Part shown: positions 17,045 through 26,793 of the stretch, piece after piece
Layout of the letters: each line of letters starts with the position of its first letter
Position numbering within the stretch: position 1 is the first letter of the stretch
DNA from: a candidate division KSB1 bacterium
GTDB lineage: Bacteria; Zhuqueibacterota; Zhuqueibacteria; JANLFK01; Oleimicrobiaceae
Length of the DNA: 41,011 bases
Direction: 5' to 3'
Assembly: GCA_034506335.1 (NCBI GenBank)
Contig: JAPDPR010000026.1
Location: 1 to 41,011, forward strand
Translations under genes and position numbers: made by a program
Notes under the pieces: model-generated
The model's database searches: none
What the model saw: the letters and a program-made list of their open reading frames with translations, nothing else
What the model was told of the DNA's origin: nothing

Positions 17045-18522
17045 AGGCACACATCACGCTGAAAGCAGTTGCACTTGTTGTATTCGGCACCTCGGCTCTA
17101 GTTGGAGAAGAGCCGGATACCCTGCGTCTGAGCTTGCAAGAGGCGGTGGTGATGGCGCTGGAAAGGAATCCTGCGTTTGCCATCCAGCGTCTCCGGCCCT
17201 CCATTATGGAGGCGGCCCTTGCCGAGCAACGGGCCGCGTTCGAGCCGAACCTCACCGCTTCAGTGAGCAGGGACAAGAGCCACACCCAGCGCTTTTTGGG
17301 CGCTCGCCCAGAGCCGTTTGAGATGACTTCTCAGCGCACTCAGTACGGCGCAGGGGTGACACAGGTGTTGCCAACCGGCACGATTCTAGCCGTCGACGCG
17401 GCCATGTCAGGCTCGACCTCCAGCATCTACCTGCCCCAGTACTCTGGCAATGTGGGCGTTACGGTGACGCAGCCATTGCTTCGTGGCTTCGGCCTGGGCG
17501 CCAATCTCATCGGCGTGCGCAGCGCCCAGATCGACCTGGACATATCGCGTTACGAGCTGCAGGCCATGGCCGAGCGACTGGTGCAGGATGTGGAGGCCAG
17601 CTACTGGGGGCTGTACCTGGCGGAACAGGAATTGGCCATTCAAGAGCAGTCCCTGCAGCTTGCGCTCCAGCAGTTGCAGGAGTCGCAAGAGCGCGTCGCC
17701 GTGGGCAAGCTTGCCGAACTGGAGCTCGCCTCGGTGCGCGCTGAAGTTGCTCGGCGAAAGGGTGCGGTCATCGACGCGCAGACGCGTTACGAACAAGCGA
17801 GAATAGACCTTATCTATCTCCTCAATCCCGGTCCGGGCGTCACCTGGTCCACTACGCCGGCGCTCCTAGACCACCCCACGATCATGCCCGACTCGCTGGG
17901 GCCGATTCAGGCACACGAGGAATTAGCCATGCGCTACCGTCCCGACCTGGCGCAGGCGCGTCTGTCTCTTCGCCGAGGGCAACTGCAAGTGGCGTACACA
18001 CGGAACGGTCTCCTACCCCGTCTTGATGTTTTCGTGACCTTTGGCCGCACTTCCTACGCTCGCACCTTCAAGGAAGCAGCGCCCGACATCGAAAGCCCTT
18101 TCTACAGCGTCAACGCGGGGGTCAACTTCCAGTTCCCCCTGATCGATGCCAAGGCTCGCGCGCAAGTTGGCAAAGCAATCAAGTCCAGGGAGCAACTTCG
18201 CTTGGCGCTCCAGAACATGGAGCGGCTGGTGCAACGGGATGTGCGCGTGGCCTATGCCGACGTCGTGCGCACTCGGCAGCAAATCGAGGCCTCGCGGGAG
18301 GCGCGTATCCTTCAGGAGAAGAATCTCGAGGCGGAAATGGAAAAGTTCCGCGTGGGGAGGTCCACCAACCTCTTAGTGCTGCAGGTGCAGCGGGACCTCA
18401 CCAGCAGCCGGCTCAATGAAGTCAGGGCAGCAGTGGACTACCTCAAGGCACTCACCGCATTGCACGTGATGGAAGGAACCTTGCTGGTCCGGCGGGCTAT
18501 CCAGCTCCCTGATGAACCTTAG
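17041..18522 (+). CDS. TolC-family outer-membrane efflux channel
   Basis: The 493-residue protein starts with a short signal peptide (ITLKAVALVVFGTSALVG) and has the duplicated outer-membrane efflux repeat. The repeats are recognisable by long amphipathic helices rich in Q/A/R (for example EQELAIQEQSLQLALQQLQE) and by a second copy near SREQLRLALQNMERLVQRDV. The passage VTQPLLRGFGLGANLIGVRS is typical of TolC-like proteins from FCB-group and related bacteria. It shares ATGA with the RND permease stop and completes the tripartite pump. Confidence 0.92.
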   Translation: MKAHITLKAVALVVFGTSALVGEEPDTLRLSLQEAVVMALERNPAFAIQRLRPSIMEAALAEQRAAFEPNLTASVSRDKSHTQRFLGARPEPFEMTSQRTQYGAGVTQVLPTGTILAVDAAMSGSTSSIYLPQYSGNVGVTVTQPLLRGFGLGANLIGVRSAQIDLDISRYELQAMAERLVQDVEASYWGLYLAEQELAIQEQSLQLALQQLQESQERVAVGKLAELELASVRAEVARRKGAVIDAQTRYEQARIDLIYLLNPGPGVTWSTTPALLDHPTIMPDSLGPIQAHEELAMRYRPDLAQARLSLRRGQLQVAYTRNGLLPRLDVFVTFGRTSYARTFKEAAPDIESPFYSVNAGVNFQFPLIDAKARAQVGKAIKSREQLRLALQNMERLVQRDVRVAYADVVRTRQQIEASREARILQEKNLEAEMEKFRVGRSTNLLVLQVQRDLTSSRLNEVRAAVDYLKALTALHVMEGTLLVRRAIQLPDEP

Positions 18523-18565
18523 CCCCCTCCCCTCTTGCCGCCGGCGCATCCGTGTCATCATTCTC

Positions 18566-18594
18566 TTGACTTCCAGATGATTATTTGCTAAATT
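18566..18594 (+). promoter_or_regulatory. Predicted promoter of the amidase gene
   Basis: TTGACT (18566-18571) and TAAATT (18589-18594) are separated by 17 bases in a locally AT-rich stretch just after the TolC stop. The match is 5/6 and 4/6 to the primary-sigma consensus. It closely resembles the promoter of the TonB operon in this window (TTGACT, 16 bases, TATATT), which strengthens both. The start codon is about 63 bases downstream of the predicted transcription start. Confidence 0.6.
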
Positions 18595-18663
18595 GTGCGT
18601 GCCCATATGAGGGCGAACCTCAATCTGCACCGAGTAGGCCTGCACACGCAAAGGGGAGGTGCC

Positions 18664-19284
18664 ATGAGGTGGTCCGGTTGTTGTTTGGGACTCGTACTCG
18701 GTCTCGCGTGTCACTGTTCTATCCGCTCGGGGAGCGGAATCGCGGTCGTAGAAATCCCTTACCCCGCCGAGCTCCAGGTGGTACGCCGCGCAGACTGGGG
18801 ATGGCAACCTTTGCGGGCCAGCACTGCGGGGCACAGGGTAACCAGGGTCACCATCCACCACAGCGGTGAGGACTTTACGCCTGACCGGGAACCGGTCCAG
18901 TACCTCCGGAGCCTGCAGAACTGGAGCCGCAGCGAAAAACACTGGATTGATGTTCCGTACCACTTCTTCATCGACCTGGAAGGGCGCATCTACGAAGGCA
19001 GACCCATCAACTACCCGGGTGATACCAACACCGACTATGACCCGCGCGGGCATGGGCTTATCTGCGTGTTGGGGAACTATGAGCATCAGGAGCTCACCGA
19101 GGCCCAATTCCACGCTCTGGTGGCCCTCACCGCGCACCTGGTGCGCATCTACGAGGTACCGCTGGCGAACATCAAAGGCCATCGCGACTACACTGACCAG
19201 ACTGTATGCCCGGGCAAGAACCTCTATCGTCACCTGGAAGACGGAAGCCTGCTGCGGGCTGTGGAGGACCAGCTGAAGCGGTGA
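18664..19284 (+). CDS. N-acetylmuramoyl-L-alanine amidase / PGRP-like lipoprotein
   Basis: The 206-residue protein begins MRWSGCCLGLVLGLACHCS, a signal peptide with a lipobox-like LAC before the cysteine, so it is probably a periplasmic lipoprotein. The Amidase_2/PGRP fold is clear. TIHHSGEDF supplies the first zinc histidine, YHFFIDLEGRIYEGRP the conserved core, and IKGHRDYTDQTVCPGKNLY the second histidine and the zinc cysteine. It should cleave the amide between N-acetylmuramic acid and the stem peptide. The start at 18664 has GGGGAGG 5 bases upstream. An upstream in-frame GTG at 18595 sits inside the predicted promoter and is rejected. Confidence 0.88.
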   Translation: MRWSGCCLGLVLGLACHCSIRSGSGIAVVEIPYPAELQVVRRADWGWQPLRASTAGHRVTRVTIHHSGEDFTPDREPVQYLRSLQNWSRSEKHWIDVPYHFFIDLEGRIYEGRPINYPGDTNTDYDPRGHGLICVLGNYEHQELTEAQFHALVALTAHLVRIYEVPLANIKGHRDYTDQTVCPGKNLYRHLEDGSLLRAVEDQLKR

Positions 19285-19345
19285 CGCACACAAACTCACC
19301 CCGGCCGCAGTAGCCGAGCCACGCAGGATTTGCGGGAGGAACGGA

Positions 19346-22300
19346 ATGCGAACCAGTACCGCTGCTACTCTTTCGGTCTGCCTTGTAGCTATGCAGGCCT
19401 TGGCTCAGATCGAGATCATTCTCGATAACGAGGATCCAGGATTTGCAGTAACCGGGGAATGGCTGACCAAAACTACGGGTGACCCCTACGGCGGCAGCGC
19501 CCTGTACAAGCGCAAGGGAGACGGCTCGGCAAAGGCACGGTGGCGGACTTTGCTCACGTTCCCCGGGTACTACAGGGTCGAGGTGCACGTGGTAGACGGC
19601 AACTACGCCGAGGACACACGCCTCACTATCCGCACCGCGTCTGGTGACACCATCATGGTGGATAACCAAAACTACCGTCCAGGGTGGCACCTGCTGGGCA
19701 CCTTCGACCTGCCGGAGACGACGTGGGTGGAGGTCAATGACTACTTTGAGGGGGCAGGTCGCTACGTGCTTGCGGATGCGGTTCGCCTCAACTCCACCGC
19801 AAACACGTACGCGATCAGTGGCGAGCTCCTCTTTGCCGAAGGCTCGTCGCGCGCTACGTCCTCCATCGCCCTGTTTCGCCACGGCATTCGCCAGCCCGTC
19901 ATGCGGTCCACACAAGAGGGTACACATCATCGTTTTCTCTTTGAAAAACTCCCGGAAGGATGGTACAGCCTCGTCGCCGCCGCTTGGGGCTACGACACCT
20001 TGCGTGTGGACTCCCTGTTGCTCCAGGGAGGCGACCTCGCCAACCTCCTCTTTACACTACAGCCGACGCCTGGGCCTCGCTACTCTATCAGGGGCACGCT
20101 GTTCTTAGACGATGCCTCAGACACTGCGTGCTGTCGAGTGGTTGCCTATCCAGATGCTTTTCCACTTTCGGCCTGCTACGACTCTGTGCGACATGGCCAG
20201 GCCTTTGAGCTCAGCAATCTGCCCGAGGGGGTGTATCACCTACGTTTCCTTGCCCAAGGCTACACCCCCGATACCAGTAGCTTCGTGGGCGTGTACCTTT
20301 CTGGCGGCGACCTCCAGCTTGAGGCGGTGACCCTGGCGCGTGTATTCAGCTTTGCCTGGATCAGCGACAGCCATGTGGGCGCGGGAACCACGGAGGCGGG
20401 CTTGGTGGCGATCCTTAACGCCATCAACAAGCTGGCAGGCTCCTTAGACTTCCTGTTGCACACGGGCGATCTCACGGAGCGCGGCTCCGACAGCGAAATT
20501 CAGCAGTATTTGGACATGATGCGGTCCTGCCACCTGCCAGTCTGGAGCGTGCCTGGCAATCACGACACCAAATGGAGCGAATCTGGCCTTCACACCTTGC
20601 ATCGGCATTTCGGCGCGATGCGCTTTTCATTTTCCCACCATGGCTTTCGCATCATTGGCATGAACACAGGCATCCCGCTTCGGGGCGGCGCTGGCTTCTT
20701 TGACCCTGCCGACATCGCATGGCTCAGACAGGAGCTGTCACGCCTCGACCCGCCTGATACGCCGATAATCTTTGCCTGTCACTTCCCGTGCGACTTTAGT
20801 TCCATGTACAACTACTGGCAGGTCCTGGATCTTCTAAAGGGTTTCCGCACGGCCATCATTTTGGTTGGACATGGACACAGCAATCGTGCCTATGACTTTG
20901 AGGGCATCCCGGGGGCGATGGGTCGCGACACCTACAGTTCTCCTCCTGGCTTCAACGTGGTCACGGTGAGCAAAAGGGAGATTGTGATCACCCCGTACAC
21001 GGCGGAAGGCCAGGCAGGCGAACCATGGTTGCGAATCCCTTGTGCCGCCTCAGCCCAGACACAAGTGCAATTCGTGGATCTCGAAGAAGCTGAGGTAGTC
21101 TCCGGCACCAGAGCCGTGCACGTGCGCATCGAGGTGCCTGCAACTGGGGGGACTTGGCAGGTTACGCACAGTCGCATCGGCGGAGGCGCTGTAGGGGGTT
21201 CACTCTCCGGCGGTCCCCACGAATGGTCCTTCTCACTGCCCAGCGGGTCCTTGGAGAACGGTTACCACACCGTGCAAGTGGCCCTTACGACTTCAGATGG
21301 CCGAAGAGTCTCACGCACTCGCGGGTTCCTCGTGCAAAACGCCGGGCCACAGGCGGTTTGGCGCTATCAGGCCGGGGCGGAGGTGATCACGGCACCGGCC
21401 TGCGATGGGCAGCGGGTATACGTGGGCACGAGCGACGGGCGGATCATTGCATTGCGGCTTGATGACGGCACTCCTGCCTGGCCACCTCTCCAGACACCAG
21501 GCGCGGTCTTTGCCTCTCCTGCAGTGCGGGAAGGAGTTCTGTACTGCGGCGCCACCGATGGCACCTTTTATGCGCTCAATGCAGCCAACGGCCAAGTGCT
21601 CTGGACTTACCAGGCCACCGGTGCCGTGCTCACTCCACCGGTTGTGGTGGACACCACCGTCTACTTTGCTGGCAGTCAAACCATGTACGCCCTCGGTACC
21701 AAGGGGCACCGCCGACTGTGGGAGTATCGCGCCAGCGGGATGATCGAGTGCAAACCGGCAGTGGCCGGTGACCTGCTCCTGTTCGGGTGTTGGGACCGCC
21801 AGTTCCGTGCACTGAACCGCCACACGGGACAGTTGCGCTGGAGCTGGAATCGGACTTCCAGCTTCTACTATGCCCCTGCTGCCTCCTGGCCTGCAGCCAC
21901 ACCTGACCGCGTGTTTGTGTCCGATCCCGAAAGATACGTCAGCGCCATCAGCCTCGCTAACGGTGCCACCATCTGGTCCAGCAAGACGCCGGAAGCATGG
22001 GATTCGATCGGTCTGTCCGAAGACGGCACCAGCACGCTCTATGTGCGCTCGTTGGACGGATGCCTGTACGCCTTTCTGGCCGGCAGTCCTACCCAATTGC
22101 AACTCTGGGCGTCAAACGTGGGCTATGGCTGGGACACTACTCCATCCATGCCAGTGGAAAAGGGGGGCATTGTCTTCACCGGCAGCAAGCCGGGATTTGT
22201 GGTGGCAGTAGCCAGCTGGGGTGGTTTATGCTGGCGCTACTGGTTGTCTCATGCCTATGTTGCCACTGTCACCCCGCTCGATGGCGAACGGGTGTTGGCC

Positions 22301-22660
22301 GCTGCACTGGATGGCACGGTTGCCCTTATCCATGCCGTCGGCACGGAGGTACCTGAGGCGAGCCAGTCACCACCACCCCCTCAGCGCGACCTCGCCTTCA
22401 ATCCCTACCCGAACCCCTGCAACAACTCCGTGGCAGTTTCCTATCAGCTGGCAAAGCCGCAGAAGGTTCGCCTCATCGTCGTCAACGCCGTCGGCGCCAC
22501 CGTGTTCGCCACCACGAGCGAGCACGCCCAGGCCGGCACATACCGGCTTGTGTGGAATGGAACCGACAATGCGGGACAACAATTGCCCTCTGGGGTCTAC
22601 TTTCTGGTTCTCCAAGCGGAGCGGTTTCAACAAGTGTTCAAAGTGGCGCTGTTGAAATAA
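19346..22660 (+). CDS. Secreted metallophosphoesterase with beta-propeller and sorting domain
   Basis: The protein has 1104 residues and the following parts in order. First, a signal peptide (to about 21). Second, a golvesin/Xly-type carbohydrate-binding-like domain (about 24-150, IILDNEDPGF to YVLADAVRL). Third, two carboxypeptidase-regulatory-like beta repeats (about 155-325). Fourth, a calcineurin-like phosphoesterase (about 335-520) with metal motifs SDSHVG, HTGDLTERG, GNHDTKW, CHFPCDFS and GHGHSN. Fifth, a PQQ-type beta-propeller (about 670-1000) with repeated QRVYVGTSDGRIIALRLDDG-like blades. Last, a C-terminal FlgD/type-IX-like sorting domain (about 1015-1104, NPYPNPCNNS to GVYFLVLQAERF). 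It is exported and probably surface-bound or released. It may hydrolyse a phosphoester or nucleotide outside the cell; the substrate is unknown. A GGGAGGAA ribosome site precedes the ATG. Confidence 0.88.
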   Translation: MRTSTAATLSVCLVAMQALAQIEIILDNEDPGFAVTGEWLTKTTGDPYGGSALYKRKGDGSAKARWRTLLTFPGYYRVEVHVVDGNYAEDTRLTIRTASGDTIMVDNQNYRPGWHLLGTFDLPETTWVEVNDYFEGAGRYVLADAVRLNSTANTYAISGELLFAEGSSRATSSIALFRHGIRQPVMRSTQEGTHHRFLFEKLPEGWYSLVAAAWGYDTLRVDSLLLQGGDLANLLFTLQPTPGPRYSIRGTLFLDDASDTACCRVVAYPDAFPLSACYDSVRHGQAFELSNLPEGVYHLRFLAQGYTPDTSSFVGVYLSGGDLQLEAVTLARVFSFAWISDSHVGAGTTEAGLVAILNAINKLAGSLDFLLHTGDLTERGSDSEIQQYLDMMRSCHLPVWSVPGNHDTKWSESGLHTLHRHFGAMRFSFSHHGFRIIGMNTGIPLRGGAGFFDPADIAWLRQELSRLDPPDTPIIFACHFPCDFSSMYNYWQVLDLLKGFRTAIILVGHGHSNRAYDFEGIPGAMGRDTYSSPPGFNVVTVSKREIVITPYTAEGQAGEPWLRIPCAASAQTQVQFVDLEEAEVVSGTRAVHVRIEVPATGGTWQVTHSRIGGGAVGGSLSGGPHEWSFSLPSGSLENGYHTVQVALTTSDGRRVSRTRGFLVQNAGPQAVWRYQAGAEVITAPACDGQRVYVGTSDGRIIALRLDDGTPAWPPLQTPGAVFASPAVREGVLYCGATDGTFYALNAANGQVLWTYQATGAVLTPPVVVDTTVYFAGSQTMYALGTKGHRRLWEYRASGMIECKPAVAGDLLLFGCWDRQFRALNRHTGQLRWSWNRTSSFYYAPAASWPAATPDRVFVSDPERYVSAISLANGATIWSSKTPEAWDSIGLSEDGTSTLYVRSLDGCLYAFLAGSPTQLQLWASNVGYGWDTTPSMPVEKGGIVFTGSKPGFVVAVASWGGLCWRYWLSHAYVATVTPLDGERVLAAALDGTVALIHAVGTEVPEASQSPPPPQRDLAFNPYPNPCNNSVAVSYQLAKPQKVRLIVVNAVGATVFATTSEHAQAGTYRLVWNGTDNAGQQLPSGVYFLVLQAERFQQVFKVALLK

Positions 22661-22696
22661 CAGCATCCAAGAAACGACCCAAAGGAGGAGGACACG

Positions 22697-24838
22697 GTGA
22701 ACAAAGGCATGACAAGAAAGTGGGGGGCAGTTCTTGCCCTGGCTCTCGCAGCAACTATTGCGCTGACCTCTTGTGCGAAGAAAGCCCACCAGGCACTGGA
22801 GCCGCCACGAGCGGAGAAAATCCCCACTACGCTCATCAAACACGGCCACGCGCGGGTGGACAACTACTACTGGCTCAATCAACGCGACAACCCTAAAGTC
22901 ATCGCCTACTTGGAGGCAGAAAACCGCTACTTGGAGGCCGCCCTCGCCCACACCAAGAAGCTCCAGGAAAAGCTCTACAAGGAGATCGTGGGGCGCATCA
23001 AGCAAACCGACATGTCGGTTCCTTACCTGGACAACGGCTATTACTACTACACGCGATTTGAAGAGGGAAAGGAATACCCCATCTACGCCCGAAAAAAAGG
23101 CCAACTGGATGCGCCCGAGGAAGTGATGCTGGACGTCAATGCCATGGCCGCCGGCCATGCGTTCTATTCCGTCACCGGGGTGACTGTCAGCCCTGACAAC
23201 CGTTGGGTCGCCTTCGGCGTGGACACAGTGAGCAGGCGTAGGTACACCATCTATTTCAAAGATCTTGAAAGTGGGGAACTAGCTCCCGAATCGATCTCTA
23301 ACACGACTGGGGAGGCAGTGTGGGCCAACGACAGCAGAACGGTCTTTTACGTGGTCAAGGACACGACCACTCTCCGCGCCGAGCGCGTGTTCCGGCACAC
23401 GCTGAACGCCGACCCAACCCAGGACGTCGAGGTCTACCACGAAAAAGATTCCACCTACTCGGTTTACGCCCACAAGTCCAAGTCGAAAAAGTATGTCTTT
23501 ATCGTCTCCACCAGCACTCTATCCTCGGAAGTCCGCTTCTTGGATGCCGATGAGCCCACCAGTGCGTTTACGGTGGTACAGCCTCGGGAAAGAAACCACG
23601 AATACTCGGTGGCGCACGTGGGGGACAAGTTCTACATCGTCACCAACGACCAGGCCAAAAACTTCCGTCTGATGGAGGCCGACGTGCGCAGGCCGGCCAA
23701 GAAGCACTGGCGAGAGGTCATCCCCCATCGCGACGATGTTTTGCTAGAGGACGTCGAAGTGTTCACCGATTACCTGGTGGTGAGCGAGCGCAAAAATGGT
23801 CTGCGCCAGCTGCGCATTATCAACCAGGCCGACAAGAGCGAACACTACCTCGATTTTGGGGAAGAGGCTTACTTTGCCACCCCTACCGACAACAGAGAGA
23901 TGGACACTCACCTCCTCCGTTACGCTTACACATCGCTGACCACGCCTCTCACTATTTACGATTATGACATGGCGGGGCGCACCAAGACTTTGCTGAAGCG
24001 CCAGGAGGTGTTGGGTGGCTTCCGCCAGGAAGACTATCAGACCGAGCGGCTCTATGCTCCCGCAGAGGACGGCACGCTCATCCCGATCTCGCTTGTCTAC
24101 CGGAAGGGCATGAAGAAGGATGGTTCCCATCCCCTTTTGCTCTATGGCTATGGCTCCTATGGGGCGAGCACGGAGGCGACCTTCAGCTCGCCGGTGCTGA
24201 GTCTGCTGGATCGCGGTTTTGTCTACGCCATTGCCCACATTCGTGGCGGCTCAGAAATGGGACGGCAGTGGTATGAGGACGGCAAGCTCTTGAAGAAGAA
24301 GAACACCTTCACTGACTTTATCAGTTGTGCCGAATACCTGATCGCACAAAAGTACACAAGCCCAGACCGGCTTTTCGCCCGCGGGGGCAGCGCTGGAGGT
24401 CTATTGATGGGTGCGGTGATCAACATGCGCCCTGACCTATTCAAGGGAGTCATCGCCAACGTGCCCTGGGTGGATGTGGTCACCACCATGTTGGATGAGT
24501 CCATCCCGCTCACCACAAGCGAATACGACGAGTGGGGCAACCCCAACGTCAAGGAGTACTACGACTACATGCTCTCCTACTCGCCCTACGACAATGTTGC
24601 GGCAAGAAGCTACCCTGCGCTATTTGTGACCACCGGACTTCACGATTCGCAGGTGCAGTACTTTGAACCAGCCAAATGGGTTGCGAAGCTGCGCGAGCTG
24701 AAGACCGACAACAATCTCATCCTACTGCACACCGACATGCACTCCGGCCACGGGGGCAGAACCGGCAGGTTCGAGCGCTTCAGAAGAACGGCGATGGAGT
24801 ACGCCTTTCTGTTAGACCAGGCGGGAATCAGGAAATGA
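22697..24838 (+). CDS. S9 prolyl oligopeptidase / oligopeptidase B-like lipoprotein
   Basis: The 713-residue serine peptidase has a seven-bladed propeller followed by an alpha/beta-hydrolase domain. The catalytic triad is readable: S565 in GGSAGG, D650 in GLHDSQVQY and H685 in HSGHGG. IAHIRGGSEMGRQWYEDG is the conserved S9A segment. The N-terminus has a signal peptide ending LTSCAKK, a lipobox, so the mature enzyme is probably periplasmic or outer-membrane anchored. The start is GTG, with AAAGGAGGAGG at the right distance. It probably trims short peptides. It follows the phosphoesterase gene by 36 bases. Confidence 0.93.
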   Translation: MNKGMTRKWGAVLALALAATIALTSCAKKAHQALEPPRAEKIPTTLIKHGHARVDNYYWLNQRDNPKVIAYLEAENRYLEAALAHTKKLQEKLYKEIVGRIKQTDMSVPYLDNGYYYYTRFEEGKEYPIYARKKGQLDAPEEVMLDVNAMAAGHAFYSVTGVTVSPDNRWVAFGVDTVSRRRYTIYFKDLESGELAPESISNTTGEAVWANDSRTVFYVVKDTTTLRAERVFRHTLNADPTQDVEVYHEKDSTYSVYAHKSKSKKYVFIVSTSTLSSEVRFLDADEPTSAFTVVQPRERNHEYSVAHVGDKFYIVTNDQAKNFRLMEADVRRPAKKHWREVIPHRDDVLLEDVEVFTDYLVVSERKNGLRQLRIINQADKSEHYLDFGEEAYFATPTDNREMDTHLLRYAYTSLTTPLTIYDYDMAGRTKTLLKRQEVLGGFRQEDYQTERLYAPAEDGTLIPISLVYRKGMKKDGSHPLLLYGYGSYGASTEATFSSPVLSLLDRGFVYAIAHIRGGSEMGRQWYEDGKLLKKKNTFTDFISCAEYLIAQKYTSPDRLFARGGSAGGLLMGAVINMRPDLFKGVIANVPWVDVVTTMLDESIPLTTSEYDEWGNPNVKEYYDYMLSYSPYDNVAARSYPALFVTTGLHDSQVQYFEPAKWVAKLRELKTDNNLILLHTDMHSGHGGRTGRFERFRRTAMEYAFLLDQAGIRK

Positions 24839-24986
24839 GTTCTGCGGTCGTCTTGGCAATCTGGCGAACTCGCAAGGTTTTGGCAGGTGTGCGCCACCTC
24901 AGCTCTTCCTCTCCAACGTGCGGTGCAAGCGATCCCGTGCATGGAGAAAGTGGAACGGCATGAACTTTAAGGAAGGAGGTTAAGAA

Positions 24987-25970
24987 ATGCATGGGAAGAT
25001 GAGCAGTACCCTTATTGGCGTGGCAATTCTGATACTCGGGATCGCTATCTTTTTTCTCCACTTTCGCGATGCGGACGGCCAGTCCACGCCGGCTGCCGCC
25101 CAACGCGCGGATGGCGTCTATCGTGCCAAGGCGATGGGCTACAACGACTCCCTGACGGTGGAGGTCAAGATTGCTCGGGGCAGGATCGCTTCTGTTACCG
25201 TGGTGCAGCACTTTGAGAGTGCTGGCGATTCCGCGATCAAGTACGTCCCGCGGCGGATTGTGGAGCGACAGGGAACCGAAGGAGTGGATGTGGTGACCGG
25301 TGCCACAATCACCTCGCAGGCCATCATCAGAGCGGCGCGGTTGGCGCTGGCCAGGGCGAGCAAGGCAGCCCCTCAGCCAGCCCCTTCTGGTGATCTGACG
25401 AAAAAGTCACTGGGCGCACGGCCTGCATTGACCCCTCTACCGGTGTGGGTGGTTGGCTCCTACGACAGCCTCGGCAAGCCCAACATGATGACCGCAGCCT
25501 GGGTCGGCATCTGTGGCTACCGCCCTCCGTCGCTGATGGTGGTCATGCGCAAAGCCGCCTATACGCATGGCAACATCACCCGCCGGAAGGCATTCACGGT
25601 GAACATCCCCAGCGAGGACTTTGCCGCAGAGACGGCCTATTTTGGGAGCGTCTCTGGGCGCGATGTGGATAAGCTGGCGGTGACCGGCCTCACACCGGTG
25701 CGCAGCGAGCTTGTCGATGCCCCCTACCTGAAAGAATTCCCTTTAGTGGCAGAATGCCGGCTGGTGCACGCTTATGAAATGGACCTGCACACCATGTTCA
25801 TCGGCGAGATCGTGGATGTGAAAGTCGACCCCAGCTGCCTTGATGCAGATGGTAGGGTTGACGTGTCCCTCATGCGACCGGTGGTGTTCAATACAGGAAA
25901 AGGCACTTTCCATGCTCTTGGCCGCAGCCTGGGCACCACTGGTGAGCTGAGAGGCAAGTACACCCCCTGA
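24987..25970 (+). CDS. FMN_bind domain fused to flavin reductase (flavoredoxin-like)
   Basis: The 327-residue protein has one N-terminal membrane segment (about 9-26) and then an FMN_bind domain (about 42-125). That domain contains DVVTGATITSQA, in which T107 would carry covalent FMN through a phosphoester in this family (RnfG/NqrC-type). A linker of Ala/Pro leads to a flavin reductase-like domain (about 147-320; VGSYDSLGKPNMMTAAWVG and RKAAYTHGNITRRKAFTVNI), the flavoredoxin type that binds FMN non-covalently. It is probably an extracytoplasmic two-flavin electron-transfer protein. The fusion is the notable point. GGAAGGAGG is placed 6-7 bases before ATG. Its redox partner is not in the window. 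Confidence 0.85.
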   Translation: MHGKMSSTLIGVAILILGIAIFFLHFRDADGQSTPAAAQRADGVYRAKAMGYNDSLTVEVKIARGRIASVTVVQHFESAGDSAIKYVPRRIVERQGTEGVDVVTGATITSQAIIRAARLALARASKAAPQPAPSGDLTKKSLGARPALTPLPVWVVGSYDSLGKPNMMTAAWVGICGYRPPSLMVVMRKAAYTHGNITRRKAFTVNIPSEDFAAETAYFGSVSGRDVDKLAVTGLTPVRSELVDAPYLKEFPLVAECRLVHAYEMDLHTMFIGEIVDVKVDPSCLDADGRVDVSLMRPVVFNTGKGTFHALGRSLGTTGELRGKYTP

Positions 25971-25994
25971 ACGTACTGAAGGAGAGCGACCACA

Positions 25995-26735
25995 TTGCGC
26001 CAAAGGAACCAGCCACTTATGATGCCCGACCCCTCTCGCCTTCAGGATGCGGCAAGGCTCCGTACGCCGCTGATCGGCGTGTACGAGGCACCTGATCCGG
26101 CACTTTTCGCCCCTTGCGTGCGGCCAACGCCTGGCACCAGGACATGTATTTTCGCTTTCTACGAAAACTGGAAGCAAGGCCAGTTCCTCCACCTCACCGC
26201 AGAGCAATACGGCTGTGGCGGCGCAGGGCGCTGGCTCTTCGGCTTGGCCACGCGGCCACGTGCAGAGTTCGTGGACTTTCTCGTGCGCGAGGAGGGGCTG
26301 AGGGCCACTGCGGAGCTGATGGAGCAATGGCTCGATGCCTCGCGGCCATTTCAGCCGGAGTACGGCAACCTTTTCATCGGGCCTCTGCGGGCCGAGGCCT
26401 ACCAGTGCCTGAAGACGGTGAGTTTTGTGGTCAACCCCGATCAGCTCAGCTTGCTCATCATCGGCGCGAACTACCATGCAGCGCCCGAGGACCCGCCGCC
26501 AGTGATCGCACCATTTGGCTCGGGATGTGGCCAGCTCCTTGCACTCTTCCCTGATCTGTCACGCCCTCAGGCGATCATCGGTGCTACCGACATCGCCATG
26601 CGTCAGCACCTGCCGCCCGAGGCACTCTTTTTCACTGTGACAAAGCCGATGTTCGAGAGGCTGTGCGCTCTGGACGAGCGTAGTTTCCTTTTCAAGCCAT
26701 TTTGGCAGCGCCTGCTCAAGGCACGTGGCTGTTGA
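25995..26735 (+). CDS. DUF169 family protein
   Basis: The protein has up to 246 residues and looks like the DUF169 family by its N-terminal cysteine-bearing region (CVRPTPGTRTCIFAFY), QYGCGGAGRWLFGL, and FGSGCGQLLALFP. The conserved cysteines suggest a metal or redox role, but the function of the family is not known. The start is uncertain. TTG at 25995 has GGAGAG 8 bases upstream; ATG at 26019 has AAAGGA 11 bases upstream. It follows the FMN_bind-flavin reductase gene by 24 bases, so they are probably cotranscribed and functionally linked. Confidence 0.75.
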   Translation: MRQRNQPLMMPDPSRLQDAARLRTPLIGVYEAPDPALFAPCVRPTPGTRTCIFAFYENWKQGQFLHLTAEQYGCGGAGRWLFGLATRPRAEFVDFLVREEGLRATAELMEQWLDASRPFQPEYGNLFIGPLRAEAYQCLKTVSFVVNPDQLSLLIIGANYHAAPEDPPPVIAPFGSGCGQLLALFPDLSRPQAIIGATDIAMRQHLPPEALFFTVTKPMFERLCALDERSFLFKPFWQRLLKARGC

Positions 26736-26793
26736 GAAGCTGAGAAGCGCGCCCCCCTGTGCGTGGACCGAGCAAGAGAGAAGTGAACGCCAT

